Shown: positions 10,996-23,411 of the stretch, in pieces
Layout: the number at the start of each line of letters is the position of its first letter
How positions within the stretch are numbered: the first letter of the stretch is position 1
NCBI GenBank assembly: GCA_950295325.1
Contig: OX485804.1
Location: 17,918,001 to 17,982,000 of the forward strand
Direction: 5' to 3'
Source: Polytrichum commune
Lineage: Eukaryota; Streptophyta; Polytrichopsida; Polytrichales; Polytrichaceae
Length of the DNA: 64,000 nucleotides
Translations under genes and position numbers: made by a program
Notes under the pieces: model-generated
What the model saw: only the letters and a program-made list of their open reading frames with translations
Told to the model about the DNA's origin: nothing
The model's database searches: none

Positions 10996-12358
10996 TCCCT
11001 TTCTTTATTGATTCGGGGTAATTCCATATATTCTTATAAATGATGGGTAAATTTCTTGAAGTCTTGAACTTCAACCAATTATTTCTCGAACTCAACCAGT
11101 TCATCCGAAATTAGATGTCGGTTCTCTCTTCATTGAGACAATGTGCTTAACCCCTGAATTCATGGGCCTATTTCCAAAAGTCAAAGCACTATATATGAGT
11201 AATTTTTGTTTACTTGAAGAAGCGTAACTTTTGTAGCAAAACCCTACATAAATAGGAACATGTGTATGGAAGCTATTACCGCAATTTCAAGGTGATTACA
11301 CCTTATTTAGATTGGTTATGATTTTTGCATGTAAAAGAACTAAATTGAAAATATATATACCATTAGCAAAATATTTCATCCAAAATTTCATTTGTGGTAA
11401 GGATAGCATGTATTCATTAGCTAGTAAGAAGTCATAAGGAAAAAAGTTACACAAGGCACATGATTGAAGCATCCTTAGAATTCGGTACGTATTTCGGGCA
11501 ATCAAATGTCAATTTTCATGATGGTGTAGAATCTACAACTTAGGTCTTTTGCTCAATCCCAAGAGTCAAAAGATGCATCGTAACCTCACGTAAACATCTT
11601 ATGAAAGGAGCATCTTCAACAAAGGTTTGAAAATTGTTAATTTGGTCCTTTGACCATAAATCAAGCACTTTGTGGTCGCCCATGTATTTAAGGGTAACAC
11701 TAGGTACTTTAGCTATTATTATGGGTTCAAAAATTGACATGTAATTGACACAATTGCAAGGGCATATATGATCACTTAAGTGAACCCCTAAAGGTCCAAG
11801 CCTTTTTGCATGTGACACAAATTGTTTGTGTGTTACGTATATGATAAAGGTTGTAAGGTTAGAAAGGAAGAAATTGTAAAACGAACTTTATTTAGACCTC
11901 CTATGACTTTTCATTTGAACTTCGACTTTTAAACTTCAATGCAAATTGCAATTGCCATGTGGATGTGGCAATTCCCAATTTGATTCAACGCTCACAATTG
12001 TGTTGTGGGGTTGGATGTGCCACAATAGGGCCACATAGGTTACCCAAGCAACACCCTCAAATTATTTTAGAGTCATATGCATAATTAGCGTGTCATTTGT
12101 TGTTGGTAACTTAAAGTCCAAGAATCGTTCTAAATATATTATCTAAATTTGGCTTCCAACATTTTTGCGCCAATATCGCATTCTTGTCCCACACCACGAT
12201 TGTATCTATATCCTTTCTATGGCAAGGTGGCAAGCTTGATATTGTTATATTTGTGATGTTTAGCTGAATTTCATAAGAAGCAATTGTTGTTGCTCCCACT
12301 CACTCTTCTCAATTTGCTCATGATACAAAATCCACATCTACCATAATCATCATCATCC

Positions 12359-12362
<4 letters not shown>
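10996..12362. other. No recognisable gene
   Basis: AT-rich sequence with short ORFs (for example 92 codons on the minus strand at 11540-11818) and no motif. No element ends were recognised. Confidence 0.5.

Positions 12363-12414
<52 letters not shown>
12363..12414 (+). repeat. (GA)n microsatellite
   Basis: Twenty-six uninterrupted GA dinucleotides. Confidence 0.97.
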
Positions 12415-12416
<2 letters not shown>

Positions 12417-13194
12417 CAACCACTCAATTTTTGAGGGTGGGAAGCAGTTTTAAAGGGTCACCTTTCCCTTATGATTCGTAGATAGGTGGCTAAGTATGAT
12501 TTGATAATAAGATTCTAATTGTTAAGAGTATAGTTTCACATTGAGAGAATAATTGAGACACTTTTGAATCATGAATTATTTTGTTGGAAAACATCCTTGA
12601 TTTCTCATCACCCAAATGATAGGTTCAAGGATAGTTATTTTCAATTAACAAGAAGTCGTGTTTCAATGCTTTGAGGTTGTAGGTCCCTAGCTTTGGGAAA
12701 AAGGTATGTCATATGCTTGACATTATGTGCAAATGGATGTTCATGATATTAACATGGGAATTGCCACACCTAGATTTTGGGTTGGGCACCCAATCCCATC
12801 CTAGATGGGAATGCAATATTGTCGTGGAGTATGTGGGAGCTTAATTCCTATATGTACTCGGGCATTTTAGGGTGCAATCGGGTAAACTCAATGAACGATG
12901 TTATACAAAGAAATAAAATTTATACAGATATCAACATATGCTCAGAGGAATGTCACCATCTAGACTATTGATTGAGAGTTTTTTTGGAACATTCATGTGT
13001 TGGCATTAGATAAATTACAATCTTTTTGTGTAGAGTGGTATGGATTGGGCAACAATTGGCAATATTTTTGGTGATAAAGAAAAATTAGAATTTTCCTATC
13101 AATTCATGAAATTCCCCAAGAGTTATAGGAAATCTCCTCGTTATCACACGACGAAGAACTCCAATCTATGGAGTTCTCACGATTGATTAGAATG
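12415..13194. other. No recognisable gene
   Basis: AT-rich sequence without a motif-bearing ORF or clear repeat boundaries. It ends at the SINE insertion site. Confidence 0.5.
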
Positions 13195-13205
13195 TATATT
13201 CATAG

Positions 13206-13570
13206 GCACCACGGGCCTTGGCTTGGTGGTCAGGGTTGATGGCCCCCAATGAGGAGGTTATGGGTTCTATTCCCCATGCCGGTGTGGTGCTCACCACCTT
13301 AGTCCACCCAACTATGGTGGGGGGTCCTTGGACCTTGTTGTATGGGTACCTCAAAGCCCTTTGGGGGGATTCCATGTCCGGTATCTTCAAGGCACTAGTG
13401 GCTAGCTAGGAACTAGTATAGTGTGTCACTATAGTGTCCATCCTCGAAAGGGGAGAGTAGTATTGACCCAATGTCCCCTTGTCCGGTGGGCATCGGGTCA
13501 TTGACATTACGAACGGACACTTTAATCACGCCGGCCCCTTGCTAAAAAGGGACCGGAGTTTCTATCTATC
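13206..13570 (+). mobile_element. tRNA-derived SINE sharing the LINE 3' tail
   Basis: A complete 365-bp SINE flanked by a perfect 11-bp TSD, TATATTCATAG (13195-13205 and 13571-13581). The head carries RNA polymerase III promoter elements: box A TGGCTTGGTGG at 13219-13229 and box B GGTTCTATTCC at 13263-13273. The body lacks an ORF. The last ~150 bp align with the reverse complement of the LINE end at about 29908-30040. The strongest match is TACGAACGGACACTTTAATC (13507 onward), followed by CCGGCCCC and GGGACCGGAGTT. The tail is a (TATC)n run. SINEs depend on a partner LINE for retrotransposition, and a shared 3' tail identifies the likely partner as the element at 29897-44601. Confidence 0.9.
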
Positions 13571-13581
13571 TATATTCATAG

Positions 13582-14250
13582 AACATCCGTCGTCACATCC
13601 TAGAGGACAATGACACTAGATGCAAAACTACTCCACCCTTTGCAGAGAGTAAACAATACATCAGTAATCGATAAATCCTCGTTATTCAAATGCCAACGCA
13701 CTCCAAAAAGAAACTTATCACAAAACTTTTCACGATGCTTGCAATGCCCTTGCCATCACTGGGGCCCTCAATGCACATAAAAACTTAAGCAATGCATCCT
13801 AGTGTATTTTGAGGGCAGATAATAAAAGTGGAGCATAGATGCCATGAAGTAGGTAGCAAATGACTTGTTCGTGTGTGTTTTTTCTTTTTCTTTTTTTCTT
13901 TTTTTCTTTCTAATGGTTTGTTTCGTCACTTGAGGAATTTCTTTACATTTCTTTTCAAATATTATTAACTTCTTGTTCTAACATGAGGAGATTGAAGAAT
14001 GTGCTACAACTTCAGGATGAGAGTTCAGAATCTTTGTTCCAAATGAAGCAGTTCAAACTAACATGATAATCGACTCATCAAAAAATGCTTGAATGTCTGT
14101 ATGTTGAAAATTCAAGTGTGAAGGTGAAAATCAGCCTCAACTTTTGCATTGTCGTAATGTGAGCATGTAGTACATGCTTGAGGCGAGCTGAAAGAATTTG
14201 GCCCAACCTCTTTCACTACTTTCACCAATGAACGAGTAGAAAACCACAAG
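13582..14250. other. No gene; possible small LINE-tail fragment
   Basis: Mostly AT-rich unique sequence with a pyrimidine-rich CTTTTTCTTTTT run near 13880. At about 13626-13680, AACTACTCCACCCTTTGCAG and following bases resemble the plus-strand sequence at 29999-30050 in the LINE 3' UTR. This may be a short decayed tail fragment in the opposite orientation to the SINE. Confidence 0.35.
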
Positions 14251-14843
14251 CTACACTAAATATTCTATTTAGTGTCTTATGGCATTTTATGTCGTTGTGG
14301 TAACTTTTCTAATGACATCTCTTATGAAGAAGTTTATAATTTTTTTTGTCACTGATGATTGAGATTTGGATGAAATTCATGCCAATTATTGGAAAAATTT
14401 GGTATTTAAACATTCTTGTGACGAATTACCGAGATGGATGATTGAAATTTGAATGAAAAATTACTTAGTAAGCGATAGTAATTACGCCATTGTATATCTA
14501 TAAGGCCCAAAAGAATGGTCCGAGATGACCCTAAACTACCAAATGATGGTGGAGAGATACCTAAATTTCAAGGAAGAGGTTGGTGGTTTGATTCCCAACT
14601 GTGAAATCTCCTCTCTACTTGACGGAAAACTTACCAGGTGATCAACTGCCTCATGTGCTTTGGCGCTAGCTTGTCGGCCTTGTGTCTCTATTATATATAT
14701 ATATACAATGCCCAAAAAAATTTATAACATAATGAAAAATAATAGGTCTACATTTAGTGTTGATGACATTGCACGGACGGTTTACAACTAGTATTGAGGA
14801 AGACAAATAGAATTGGTGACACTAAATTCAATATTTAGTGTAG
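14251..14843 (+). mobile_element. MITE family D, copy 2, carrying a nested SINE
   Basis: Terminal inverted repeats of about 25 bp begin CTACACTAAATATT at both ends (left 14251; right end at 14843 read on the minus strand). The interior aligns with copies at 89-433 and 45848-46190. It is about 200 bp longer than a simple copy because a SINE is inserted at 14513-14709. Confidence 0.8.
14513..14709 (+). mobile_element. tRNA-like SINE, second family, nested in a MITE
   Basis: A 197-bp insertion flanked by an 8-bp repeat GCCCAAAA (14505-14512 and 14710-14717). It contains a box-B-like GGTTTGATTCCC and a plausible box A region (GATGGTGGAGAGATACC), and ends in an (AT)n tail. A related partial copy lies at about 22815-22925, which shares CACCCTAAACTACCA and GTGAAATC. 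It does not share the LINE tail of the SINE at 13206. Confidence 0.65.
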
Positions 14844-15132
14844 TTACATATGAACTGATTGAGTTTGAGAACTAACGAGTTCAATTCAAGACTTCAAGAT
14901 AATTACAGACCGTTTTAGAGAAATTTGCAAAATATCCCTTAGTTTAGGAAAACTGAAAGATGTCAACATGTAACATATTTATATTGGAAACAATACGATC
15001 TCAACCGATTATGCCCAAAAGTCTTTTTGGACATTGACTTTCACCTAACTTTTGGCAATAGACTTGTCCGGTATACAATACAATGCATCTATTTCTCGCA
15101 CAATTGACTATGTCCAAAACAACTGCAGTCCA

Positions 15133-15386
15133 AATTGGTTGTGGTTCTTTTGACCAGCTTGATCTGCAGTCACTAAATAAGTACATATTTTTCTTTTTCT
15201 TTTTGCAACTACAATTTTAGATTTGTGGGGCGTGTAATACACCGTTGAAAATATATTTTCAAGACCTTTCCAACGGTATATTACACGCCCCAAGTTCTTC
15301 AAATTTCAGTCACTAAACCTAAATAAATAAATATGTATTTATTTAACCACCATAGATCCGGCTGGTCAAAAGAACCACAACCAATT
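15133..15386. mobile_element. Short MITE with perfect 26-bp TIRs and nested palindromes
   Basis: The 26 bases from 15133 (starting AATTGGTTGTGGTTC, ending GACCAGC) are exactly inverted at 15361-15386. Inside, GGGGCGTGTAATA near 15219 faces its near-perfect complement near 15285. A further inverted copy of GGTTGTGGTTCTTTT follows just outside the right TIR. The 254-bp unit has no coding capacity and could fold into a strong stem. No TSD is evident. Confidence 0.7.
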
Positions 15387-15601
15387 TCGGTTGTGGTTCT
15401 TTTTGGCACAATTTTCTACTAGTGTCATGTCTATCCCAGGGTGGCAACTATCCATATCATTTGCAACAGTCACCCTTTTTAGTACTTGGTTTAAGGCTGC
15501 TAAACCTTATTTGGAAGTTGCTTTTGTATTATAAGCATTTTTAAGATTAATAATTTATAATAAAAAATATTCAAAAAATTAGAGACAAGTGCAACACCTA
15601 A

Positions 15602-16103
15602 GGGTCACTTCACACACGAGCCAAGAGTTGTGACCATGAAATTGTGAGAGCCCATAAGAAAGCATTTAAAGACCGTCCCAAAACACCTCCAAAACCATGT
15701 CATGCGGTCACGGATCCCCAAGTGTAGTATGAAGCCATATGTGACCGGTCCCTCAAGGAAATGCTATTTCAATGAATTTCTATTCATGTGGGTCCTCACA
15801 CATGATAAAATATAATGAACCAAGGGGGTTGTGAGCATTCGGAATGTCAAGGTCTCCCGCATTTTGTGTTAGGCCTACCTCCAAAAGGTGATTTTTGAAA
15901 ATAGTCCAGCTGACCATGAAACATGATCCATTCGATGGCATATAGGAATCCATGTAGAGTTTACATCTATCTGGCATTCACATACGTTGTTGATCCCTCG
16001 AGCGTAGTGTGAAGCGAACTTGGACCGGCTCCACCTTTTCCACCAATGAGAGTGCTCGAAGAGTATTGGTCGCGGGCTCTCAGTCTCGTGTGTGAAGTGG
16101 CCC
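15602..16103 (-). mobile_element. PIF/Harbinger-type MITE, family B, copy 3 (inverted)
   Basis: The element is 502 bp and is bounded by TAA, the complement of TTA (15599-15601 and 16104-16106). Its ends are GGGTCACTTCACACACGAG and CTCGTGTGTGAAGTGGCCC. It aligns with copy 1 at 1845-2340 over its whole length in reverse orientation. Confidence 0.85.
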
Positions 16104-16106
16104 TAA

Positions 16107-17912
16107 GAAATGGGGATGGTGAACCCATTAAAAAAAAAAAGCCTACATCAGTTGCCTCTAAAAAGTGCATTTAAAAGAGAAAATATTTTTCTAATTAAGA
16201 GAAGAAAAAATATCTAAATAATGGATTCCTCCCAATGCCCTCTTTCCGTGGATGTTCCTCTTTGTGAAAGAACAAATCACCAATCCATTGGATATATTAG
16301 AAGTGATTTAGAAATAACACATCTTTGGACAATTATGTCCACAATCTCTTTCATTGTCAACCCGAGCATGTTTCATGTAGAATTTGAGCATCCATGTGCC
16401 ATGTCTACTACATGTCTATCATACTCAATTGAAACCAAACATTCGTTGATTGTGGAATTGACATTTAAGTATATTTGGACAAATCGCTTGTTCAAAAACA
16501 TAAGGGATGTGCACTTGTGGGGACAAAAATATCAAACGATGATAACAAAAGCAACAACACAACAAGCATAACTTCAAATCTTTATATTCCATGTTTGCCA
16601 ACCACCATATTTGTGTAGTTTTGCATTGCATATTTGCAATCTAATATACGTCATGTTGGCAGTTGGAATTGTCCAACATTCATGCACAAATCCAAACATA
16701 CTTGAATCCTAGTTGTGAGGAGTCCAAGCTTCCAAATATGTCTGCATGTTTCTTTACATGGGTCCGGAGGAACTAGGAGCCTTACATTTGCATATATTAC
16801 ATTAGAGTTATCCGTAAAATAAAGCAGGTGAAACCATGGGTTTAGACCCAACCCCAAGACTATGATAATTAACACATAGTCACCCAAGTTTTCTTTATAC
16901 TTAAATTACCATACACAATGTGATGGTATTGTGTGGTTGAAGACTGGTTTGTTAGCTTGTCCTACTAGAATGGATTGGCCAAGCTAGGCTTGCATAGGCC
17001 AATCCAAGATTTAGGACAACAAACCCCATGTGCGAACCCTATTTAAGATCTTTAAATTCTCTACAAGTTTTAGAGGTAAAAAGAGGATGTCCCAAAAGTT
17101 TCACCCAACTTTCAAAATAGGCTCCAATACACTACAAGCTAGTGAACTCTTAATAGAATTTTTGCTTTAAAAAGGATCAAACTCATGGTTTCGCCCCTCT
17201 TTCAAGAACTTTATGGGTACCTCTATTGCTTGCAAAGGTTGCAGAGAAAAGGGAAAATGACATCCTCCGACATCGCAACTATCTTACCCCAGTGGTGGCC
17301 GTATAACACACACCGCACCATAGACTCAATGTGGGGAATATTTGGGAATACTATGTGGAATATTGTCAATCCTACAAAACATTGTTGTGGATCTAAATAA
17401 TGTTATGATGATTCCAATGTCCATTGCACAAGAGTTTTCCATTGTCCACTTTCTTGGCGATTGGACCATGCAAAATTTAAATTAGAGAGGCATCACTCAT
17501 TGAATGTTGGACTCAAGATTCTTGATTTCATGAAGAGGCTATTTCATCAAATTTACCCCAAATTTTGCAAGATTTTGGTGATTTGAATTAGTCTATGTTA
17601 TGAAACACCGAGCAATTCTTGCATCTACAAACAATTTTTGTATATGAGATTAAAGCAACTGCAAGTATCTTCCTCCCCGGAAGTTGAACTATATGTTTAT
17701 CAACATTATTATTCAAATCCTATTGAGGATGGCCACTAGTATGGCTCTTTATATAGGGGATTGGACCACCTCCACCAAGAGGCAGTAGCACTTGTCCCAT
17801 AACCATGCCTAGTGAACCCACTCCAGGTTCACATATGAGCTCATGGCTATGATGAAGGTGACGCGTCCCTCATTCACACGAGCACCAATGGTTCACATCG
17901 TCTCTCCAAGGA
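16107..17912. other. No recognisable gene; contains a dispersed repeat
   Basis: A 116-codon plus-strand ORF at 16221-16571 has no motif I recognise and no neighbouring splice pattern. The stretch 16935-17145 (TTGGCC..GGCCAATCCAAGAT, then AAAGTTTCRCCCAA) is an inverted, diverged copy of about 63750-63975, so it belongs to a dispersed repeat. The remainder shows nothing definable. Confidence 0.45.
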
Positions 17913-18140
17913 ATTGTTAAATAAACCACACATTGGTTAAAACAACCACAATCAATGTGTAAGGTGTTGACTTGGCCTCTGACTTGTCATCCAAGTTGGC
18001 CAAGCTCATTAATTCCAACACAAAGCTAACACATTGCTCCTCTTCATATGTGAAATGCAAAAATCAAAATTGGACAGGTCACTTGACTACGCGACGGGTC
18101 TCTATAATCGTTTTACCAAACCATGTGGTTGGTTTAACAT
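17913..18140 (+). mobile_element. MITE family C, copy 2
   Basis: Ends ATTGTTAAATAAACCACA and TGTGGTTGGTTTAACAT form imperfect terminal inverted repeats. Length (228 bp) and interior match copy 1 at 10768-10995. Confidence 0.75.
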
Positions 18141-19143
18141 TCCCCTTTATATATCCAATGGAATATTGAAACTTTCTTATACATAGTGGTTTGCCATCGC
18201 AATGGTCGGTGTTGAAAATTGGACTTCATGTTATTCTTATCACGTAACTTAGCCTATGAAGTTGGCAATGATACGAATTTGGTAGTGATGAAAACTTAGC
18301 CTACGAAGTTCGTAGTGATACAAAGTTGGCTAACGGACCATTGTCATGTCAATCAAACCGGTGTTATTTCTTTCTTTCTTACGTAACTTAGCACCGACAC
18401 AAGGTTTGTGAAGAGGTACTTGATATGGTGCGGTTGTCGTGGCTATGTTGTGGATTCTTAGACTTGCAATTGCCAAGTACATCGGGAACATAGTTCTCAT
18501 CCTTAGGGTCTCAACGATTCCCACAAAATCAAACCCTCCGATTTCTTTCAAAAGGTGGTGGATTCCTATCCACCATGACAATTAATAACGCACATGGGTA
18601 TTTTTTCAAAAGGATGTGGCATTTATCTACATTAAGGACCACCTTTCACACATGGGTAAGTATAGGTTGCCTTGTCTCAAGTGGGTGAGAGGTCTAATTG
18701 AGAGTTTGTGGTATTGCCGGTGAAGTATGTCGATGGTCAATACATATTTATCACAATAAATATTCTCTACAAAGAGGTCTTCTTGAGGTTGAATGATTAT
18801 ATTTATCTTCGTGATTCCCACGAACATTATTTTTCTTAGCGTTTATAAAGTGTAACAACTCATTGAAATGCGTTTGTTCATGTTTTCACATGTTGAATTG
18901 AAATGAATAAAGATTGGTAATTATAATATTCCAGTTCATGTTTTGTCTAAAGATATCATTTTATATATTTGTGTGTGTGGATATATTTAATTATTGGATT
19001 TCAAAAATATCTTGAATTAGTTATGAAGTTGTTTCAAAAGTAGAACAATTGGTACAAAAAGTTGATAATATCTATCTATCTATTTGTTTATATGTCTACC
19101 TAAACTAGCAATGTTGTATTGCAACGGATCTCCATTTAGTAGT
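18141..19143. other. No recognisable gene
   Basis: AT-rich DNA with a short (TATC)n run near 19070-19085. Short ORFs lack motifs. Confidence 0.5.
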
Positions 19144-19758
19144 TGGGTGCAAGCACGTTAAAGTGGATAGCTCCTGACCACTACCTAGTGTTAAGTGAAA
19201 GTGATTCAATTTTATATATTAACTTTGAATTTTATGAAGAAAATAATCATAGGTATTTAGAAAAACACGTTGATCTACAAAGCCAAGCAATTTATGATGG
19301 AAAAATAAATTCCAAGAAAAGTTTACATATTTTAGAAGATGGTGCAAGTGGTGTGCAAGTAGGTGATATTGAACAAGTGACTATCTGAGAATTGCTTAAA
19401 ATATGATAAATTTCATAAAATTAATGATTTTTTTAGAAAGTGTTGTGACGATGCCCTCAAGTACATAATGAATTCAAGGAATATGAAAAAAATTCCAACT
19501 TCAAGATAGTTAAGGTCATGAAATCTACATTCAAAACCAGACTCAACCATTTGCTTTTGAGCACCACTATTAATGATAAGTATTAAATATCTCGACTTGT
19601 TATTCTACATTTGAGTATTTAACACGAAAATAAAGTTCATCATGAAAAAAATTAAATTTAAACAACACTTTGCTACTACTTTTAGGCCTTTGACCAAAAA
19701 AACATGGTTTTAGTATATTGGAGCACTATTTTGGTCCACTTTACCATGCTCGCACCCA
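19144..19758. mobile_element. DNA transposon relic with ~24-bp TIRs
   Basis: Left end TGGGTGCAAGCACGTTAAAG and right end CTTTACCATGCTCGCACCCA are inverted with few mismatches. AGTT occurs at both outer flanks and may be a short TSD. An 81-codon plus-strand ORF at 19143-19388 rich in acidic residues lies inside; it may be a transposase scrap, but I could not assign a superfamily. Confidence 0.6.
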
Positions 19759-22429
19759 GTTGATTATTAGTATATTTAAAATTAGGAAAGTGATTGAATT
19801 GACTCAATGTCTTTCCTATCAACTGCAAAGTTGTTGAAGCACCTCATAATTTTCCTTTCTTTGGATGTTGGGATAGAAGGAGAATAAGTATGTTGGACCT
19901 TGTTCCATTTAAGGAACAAAGTGAACTCTTGTGTGAAGATTCTTAATGACCAAAAGATGGCCATCACAACTTCGAAAGTTCCAAGTTCCAAAACTTGTAC
20001 ATGGAAGCCTTGCCCACATCGCCCATGCATGAACCGATGTTTGTCTAACTTTTGCAAGGCTTCTCACGTGCCAACTTAAGTAACGTCACATGTATGGCAT
20101 TGGCCTTCACACTTTCCACATGGCTTGGATATGTACGAGGTACTTGCTATACAATTGCAGACTTATCTCATCAAACCGTGATGCTTTTGAATTATTATAT
20201 TTTTTCTATTTGAGTGCACTCAATGGACAATGGAATGAGATATGACGTTAGTTATTCTAGTAGAGGGTTCGACTGTGTAACATGTATGGCATGGCCTTCA
20301 CGATTCACACGATTTGGGTATTAGGTACGTGATCTAGACTTGGACACTCAAACCCTCAAATTTTGATATGAAAGATACTTAAAAATTATCGGGAAAAACA
20401 CATCCTTCAACAAGATATATCCCCAATATGTAATCTATGCATATCTTTTCAAAATGACACATGCTTCCATTAATTATCATGTTGCAAAAATGAGCACATA
20501 AACAATTGAAGAACAAACTAACACATTCACACAACCCAATGTTTTAACCTAATTAACGTATGCAAAATTAAGGACCACACACCTCACAACACCATCCCCT
20601 CGTGGCTACTCCCATGCACATGTTACATACCAATATATAAATGTTCAATCCCAACTAGGATGGACAATACTACCAACGATTACATCATGGCATGAATATC
20701 AGGCACTCTCCACACAACAAGTACTAAACACCTCCAATACCTACATATCCTCAGTTTGAGCACATGGAAAAGGATTTGGATAAAACGTATTCATTGGGAT
20801 GTACATCTTCACCCAATAGCATTCATTTTTGAAACACCCATAAGAGTAACAATATTGAGGCGTTCTTTGGATTTGTTTTTGCGTGCCTTACTAATGATGG
20901 CCCCTTGTTCTTCTTCGTCCTTAAGAGGAAATTTCTTAGGACAATGTGAGGATGTATGCAACTTCCTATGATTTTATCTTGTGCAAGAATTTGTGGGATT
21001 TCAACGAATTGTCATTGTGCTCTTCAATGGATTTGTCTTTGATGGGACATTATATATATGTCTATACAAATCTATATAAACACATATATATATACATATA
21101 AAAACACACATATATAAAAACATATAAATATATGTATTCTCCCTTTTATTTTGTATTGGCAATTTTATTTTATGTTTGACCATTTAACACTAATTTTTGG
21201 TTTGCAGACTCGGCGTTTCCACATTATGTTGTACGTGCGTTATAATCCTAGGTTAAAGTACATTTGTCAAAAAAAGAAGATGCAAAGTCTATATACAAAA
21301 TATCATCCAGGCACTGAAGGTATACTTCAATATCACATTCATTTGCACATAACTTATGAACATAAAAGTGCCATGGAGAGAAAAATACTGTGAATCCTTG
21401 CATAATTTGATTGAGGCTTTGACAACTCCTTAATTTGTTGTCCTCAATGCCTATGCATCTACATGTTGGTTTGTGATATTTTATCAAGATGTTCACTAGT
21501 TTTCTTTAAAGAATTTTTAGTGGCTTATGCAAAATAATTGACTCAACACATGTTTCATAGGCAAGTGTGTCTATCCATGCTTACAAAAGGAGTGGTCACC
21601 ATTTAGTCGCATAAAATGAGGTTTCAACATTGTTTTATGCTAATTTGTCTCCTTTTGCGTGATTCAATGTCAAATCCCATTGGAAGAGTATCTAAACCAC
21701 AAATTGTTGATATTGATTTTGACAGCGAGCTTGTGAGGAAGGTTGCAAGGAAAAACCGATTGAGTATGTAAGTTTTGCAATTCTATCATTGTTTTTCCAA
21801 ACTTGTGTTTGTGCATAATTATTTGTATCCTCACAATCATAATTTGATTTTGCAAGAAGAAAAATAAACTGAAAAGAATGAATTCTCCTTCACATAGGGG
21901 TCTACCAGTATATGGTTTAGTCTATGGCAAACACACCTACACCAACTCCTCCCCATAGGTCCACCAAAATTTCTCGTAGCCTTTTTGTAGATGATGAGGC
22001 AGTAGAGTGCATTAATCTCAATGATTAGGTTGTAGTAGTTTACAAACATCTAGATAGGTATCAATACCATCCACTACATTTTTGTTTACTTTGGATTGGA
22101 TATTTTGTGGTTTCAGATGTGAGAATGTTTGAATTATTTCTAAAGTACCCCAAATTTGTGGACTTACATTTGTATGAGCAAATCAATGTTATTTCCTAAA
22201 CCATTCACCCATGGTTTTTGGAACATTCTTCATATTTGGCATGCTGATCATATTTTTTTGGTTGAGTCTAATATCACATCAAAAACTCTATTGCAAACCC
22301 TCGTGCCACGTCTCGTTACTAGAATTTTAGAATAGAGACTTTAGGCATTTGCTTGGACAATTACAATATGTTGAAACTCCCCATTCACTTTATTATGACA
22401 TAAAGGCAACGGTCAAGCAGAGTTGGACA
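19759..22429. other. No recognisable gene; AT-rich microsatellite
   Basis: About 2.7 kb of AT-rich sequence. An (AT)/(ACAT)n-type low-complexity block spans about 21047-21140. ORFs of 60-91 codons are present on both strands but none has a motif or splice context. Confidence 0.5.
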
Positions 22430-22676
22430 CCTTGGGGTTGAGTAAGTTGGTAGGTGGGTGCCGTGGTGTAATGTTCTTTAAAGGTCCGTGTTTGAAACCT
22501 TGTGAGATCCATTAGGAAGTTAGTGTAGCAAGAAAGTGATATTCCTTAATTGAGTCTAAATGGCAGCATGCACCAACTATGTTCACACTATCCCGGGTTT
22601 GGGGGGAGGGTTTATTATAATTATTCATGCTAAAATCCCACAAGTATAGGGTACTAGTGGTTGTATTTTTTTTTTT
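22430..22676 (+). mobile_element. Candidate tRNA-like SINE
   Basis: GGGTGCCGTGGTGTAATG followed 20-odd bases later by GGTCCGTGTTTGAAACC resembles spaced tRNA A and B boxes. The segment ends in a poly-T run. No TSD was found and no second copy is in the window, so this is tentative. Confidence 0.35.
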
Positions 22677-22814
22677 TAAAATTCCTACCTCGTTGCTCAT
22701 GTGTTACCACTCATTGTTCACTCCTCACAAGATAACACTCCCCCTTGGTCAACTATGTATGCCTTGACCTTAGTAGTCATTGGATTGGAACACGTACTTA
22801 TAATGTAAATATAT

Positions 22815-22925
22815 GTCTATAATCACCCTAAACTACCAGATGATAGTTGAGTGGTATTCAAAACCGAAATGGAGTGGTTGGTAGTTTGAATCCCGACCGT
22901 GAAATCCTCTCTTTAAGGTATTGAG
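22815..22925 (+). mobile_element. Partial copy of the second SINE family
   Basis: CACCCTAAACTACCAGATGA, a box-A-like TAGTTGAGTGGTA, a box-B-like AGTTTGAATCCC and GTGAAATCCTC match the SINE at 14513-14709 in the same order. The 3' part is absent or diverged. Confidence 0.55.
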
Positions 22926-23411
22926 ACTTTATAGTAACATCTCCCTTTTGGTGACACCTATTTTTAATCCTTTAGTTGTCAACATGTGACTACAACAATG
23001 TTATTGAGTAAGTCATTGTTAAGAGCTCGATAATGTTATGATTAGCCACACATAAGGAACACATTTTGTTATTTGGAATGAAGCCTTTTTTCACTTAGAT
23101 TAAGTAGACGTGTAGTTGTCAAAATAAAAAGAACATCACTTAGTGTGCCACGCATGCTAGCAAAGATAATGATATCTTGATAAAGTGACATGCAACCATT
23201 TCTCACCAAACCAACAAAGGGGTAGAATTTGAAAACATGTCTGGAAGTTAAGACTAGCAATTTCACCAAGTTTTTTTGCATTTGAAATGTACAGAAAGAA
23301 GAAAGTTGGTACAAATGGTCAATGTAGTGGACATGAAGAAGGAGGTGTTGCCATATGTGTTTAATGTGCACCATAAGGGCTTTATTTTGATAGAAAAGCG
23401 ACATTGTTTGA

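Noticed and set aside
13206-13290. Functional tRNA gene
   Set aside because: Box A and box B are present but the cloverleaf cannot be completed (no proper acceptor stem), and the segment is the head of a SINE with TSDs.
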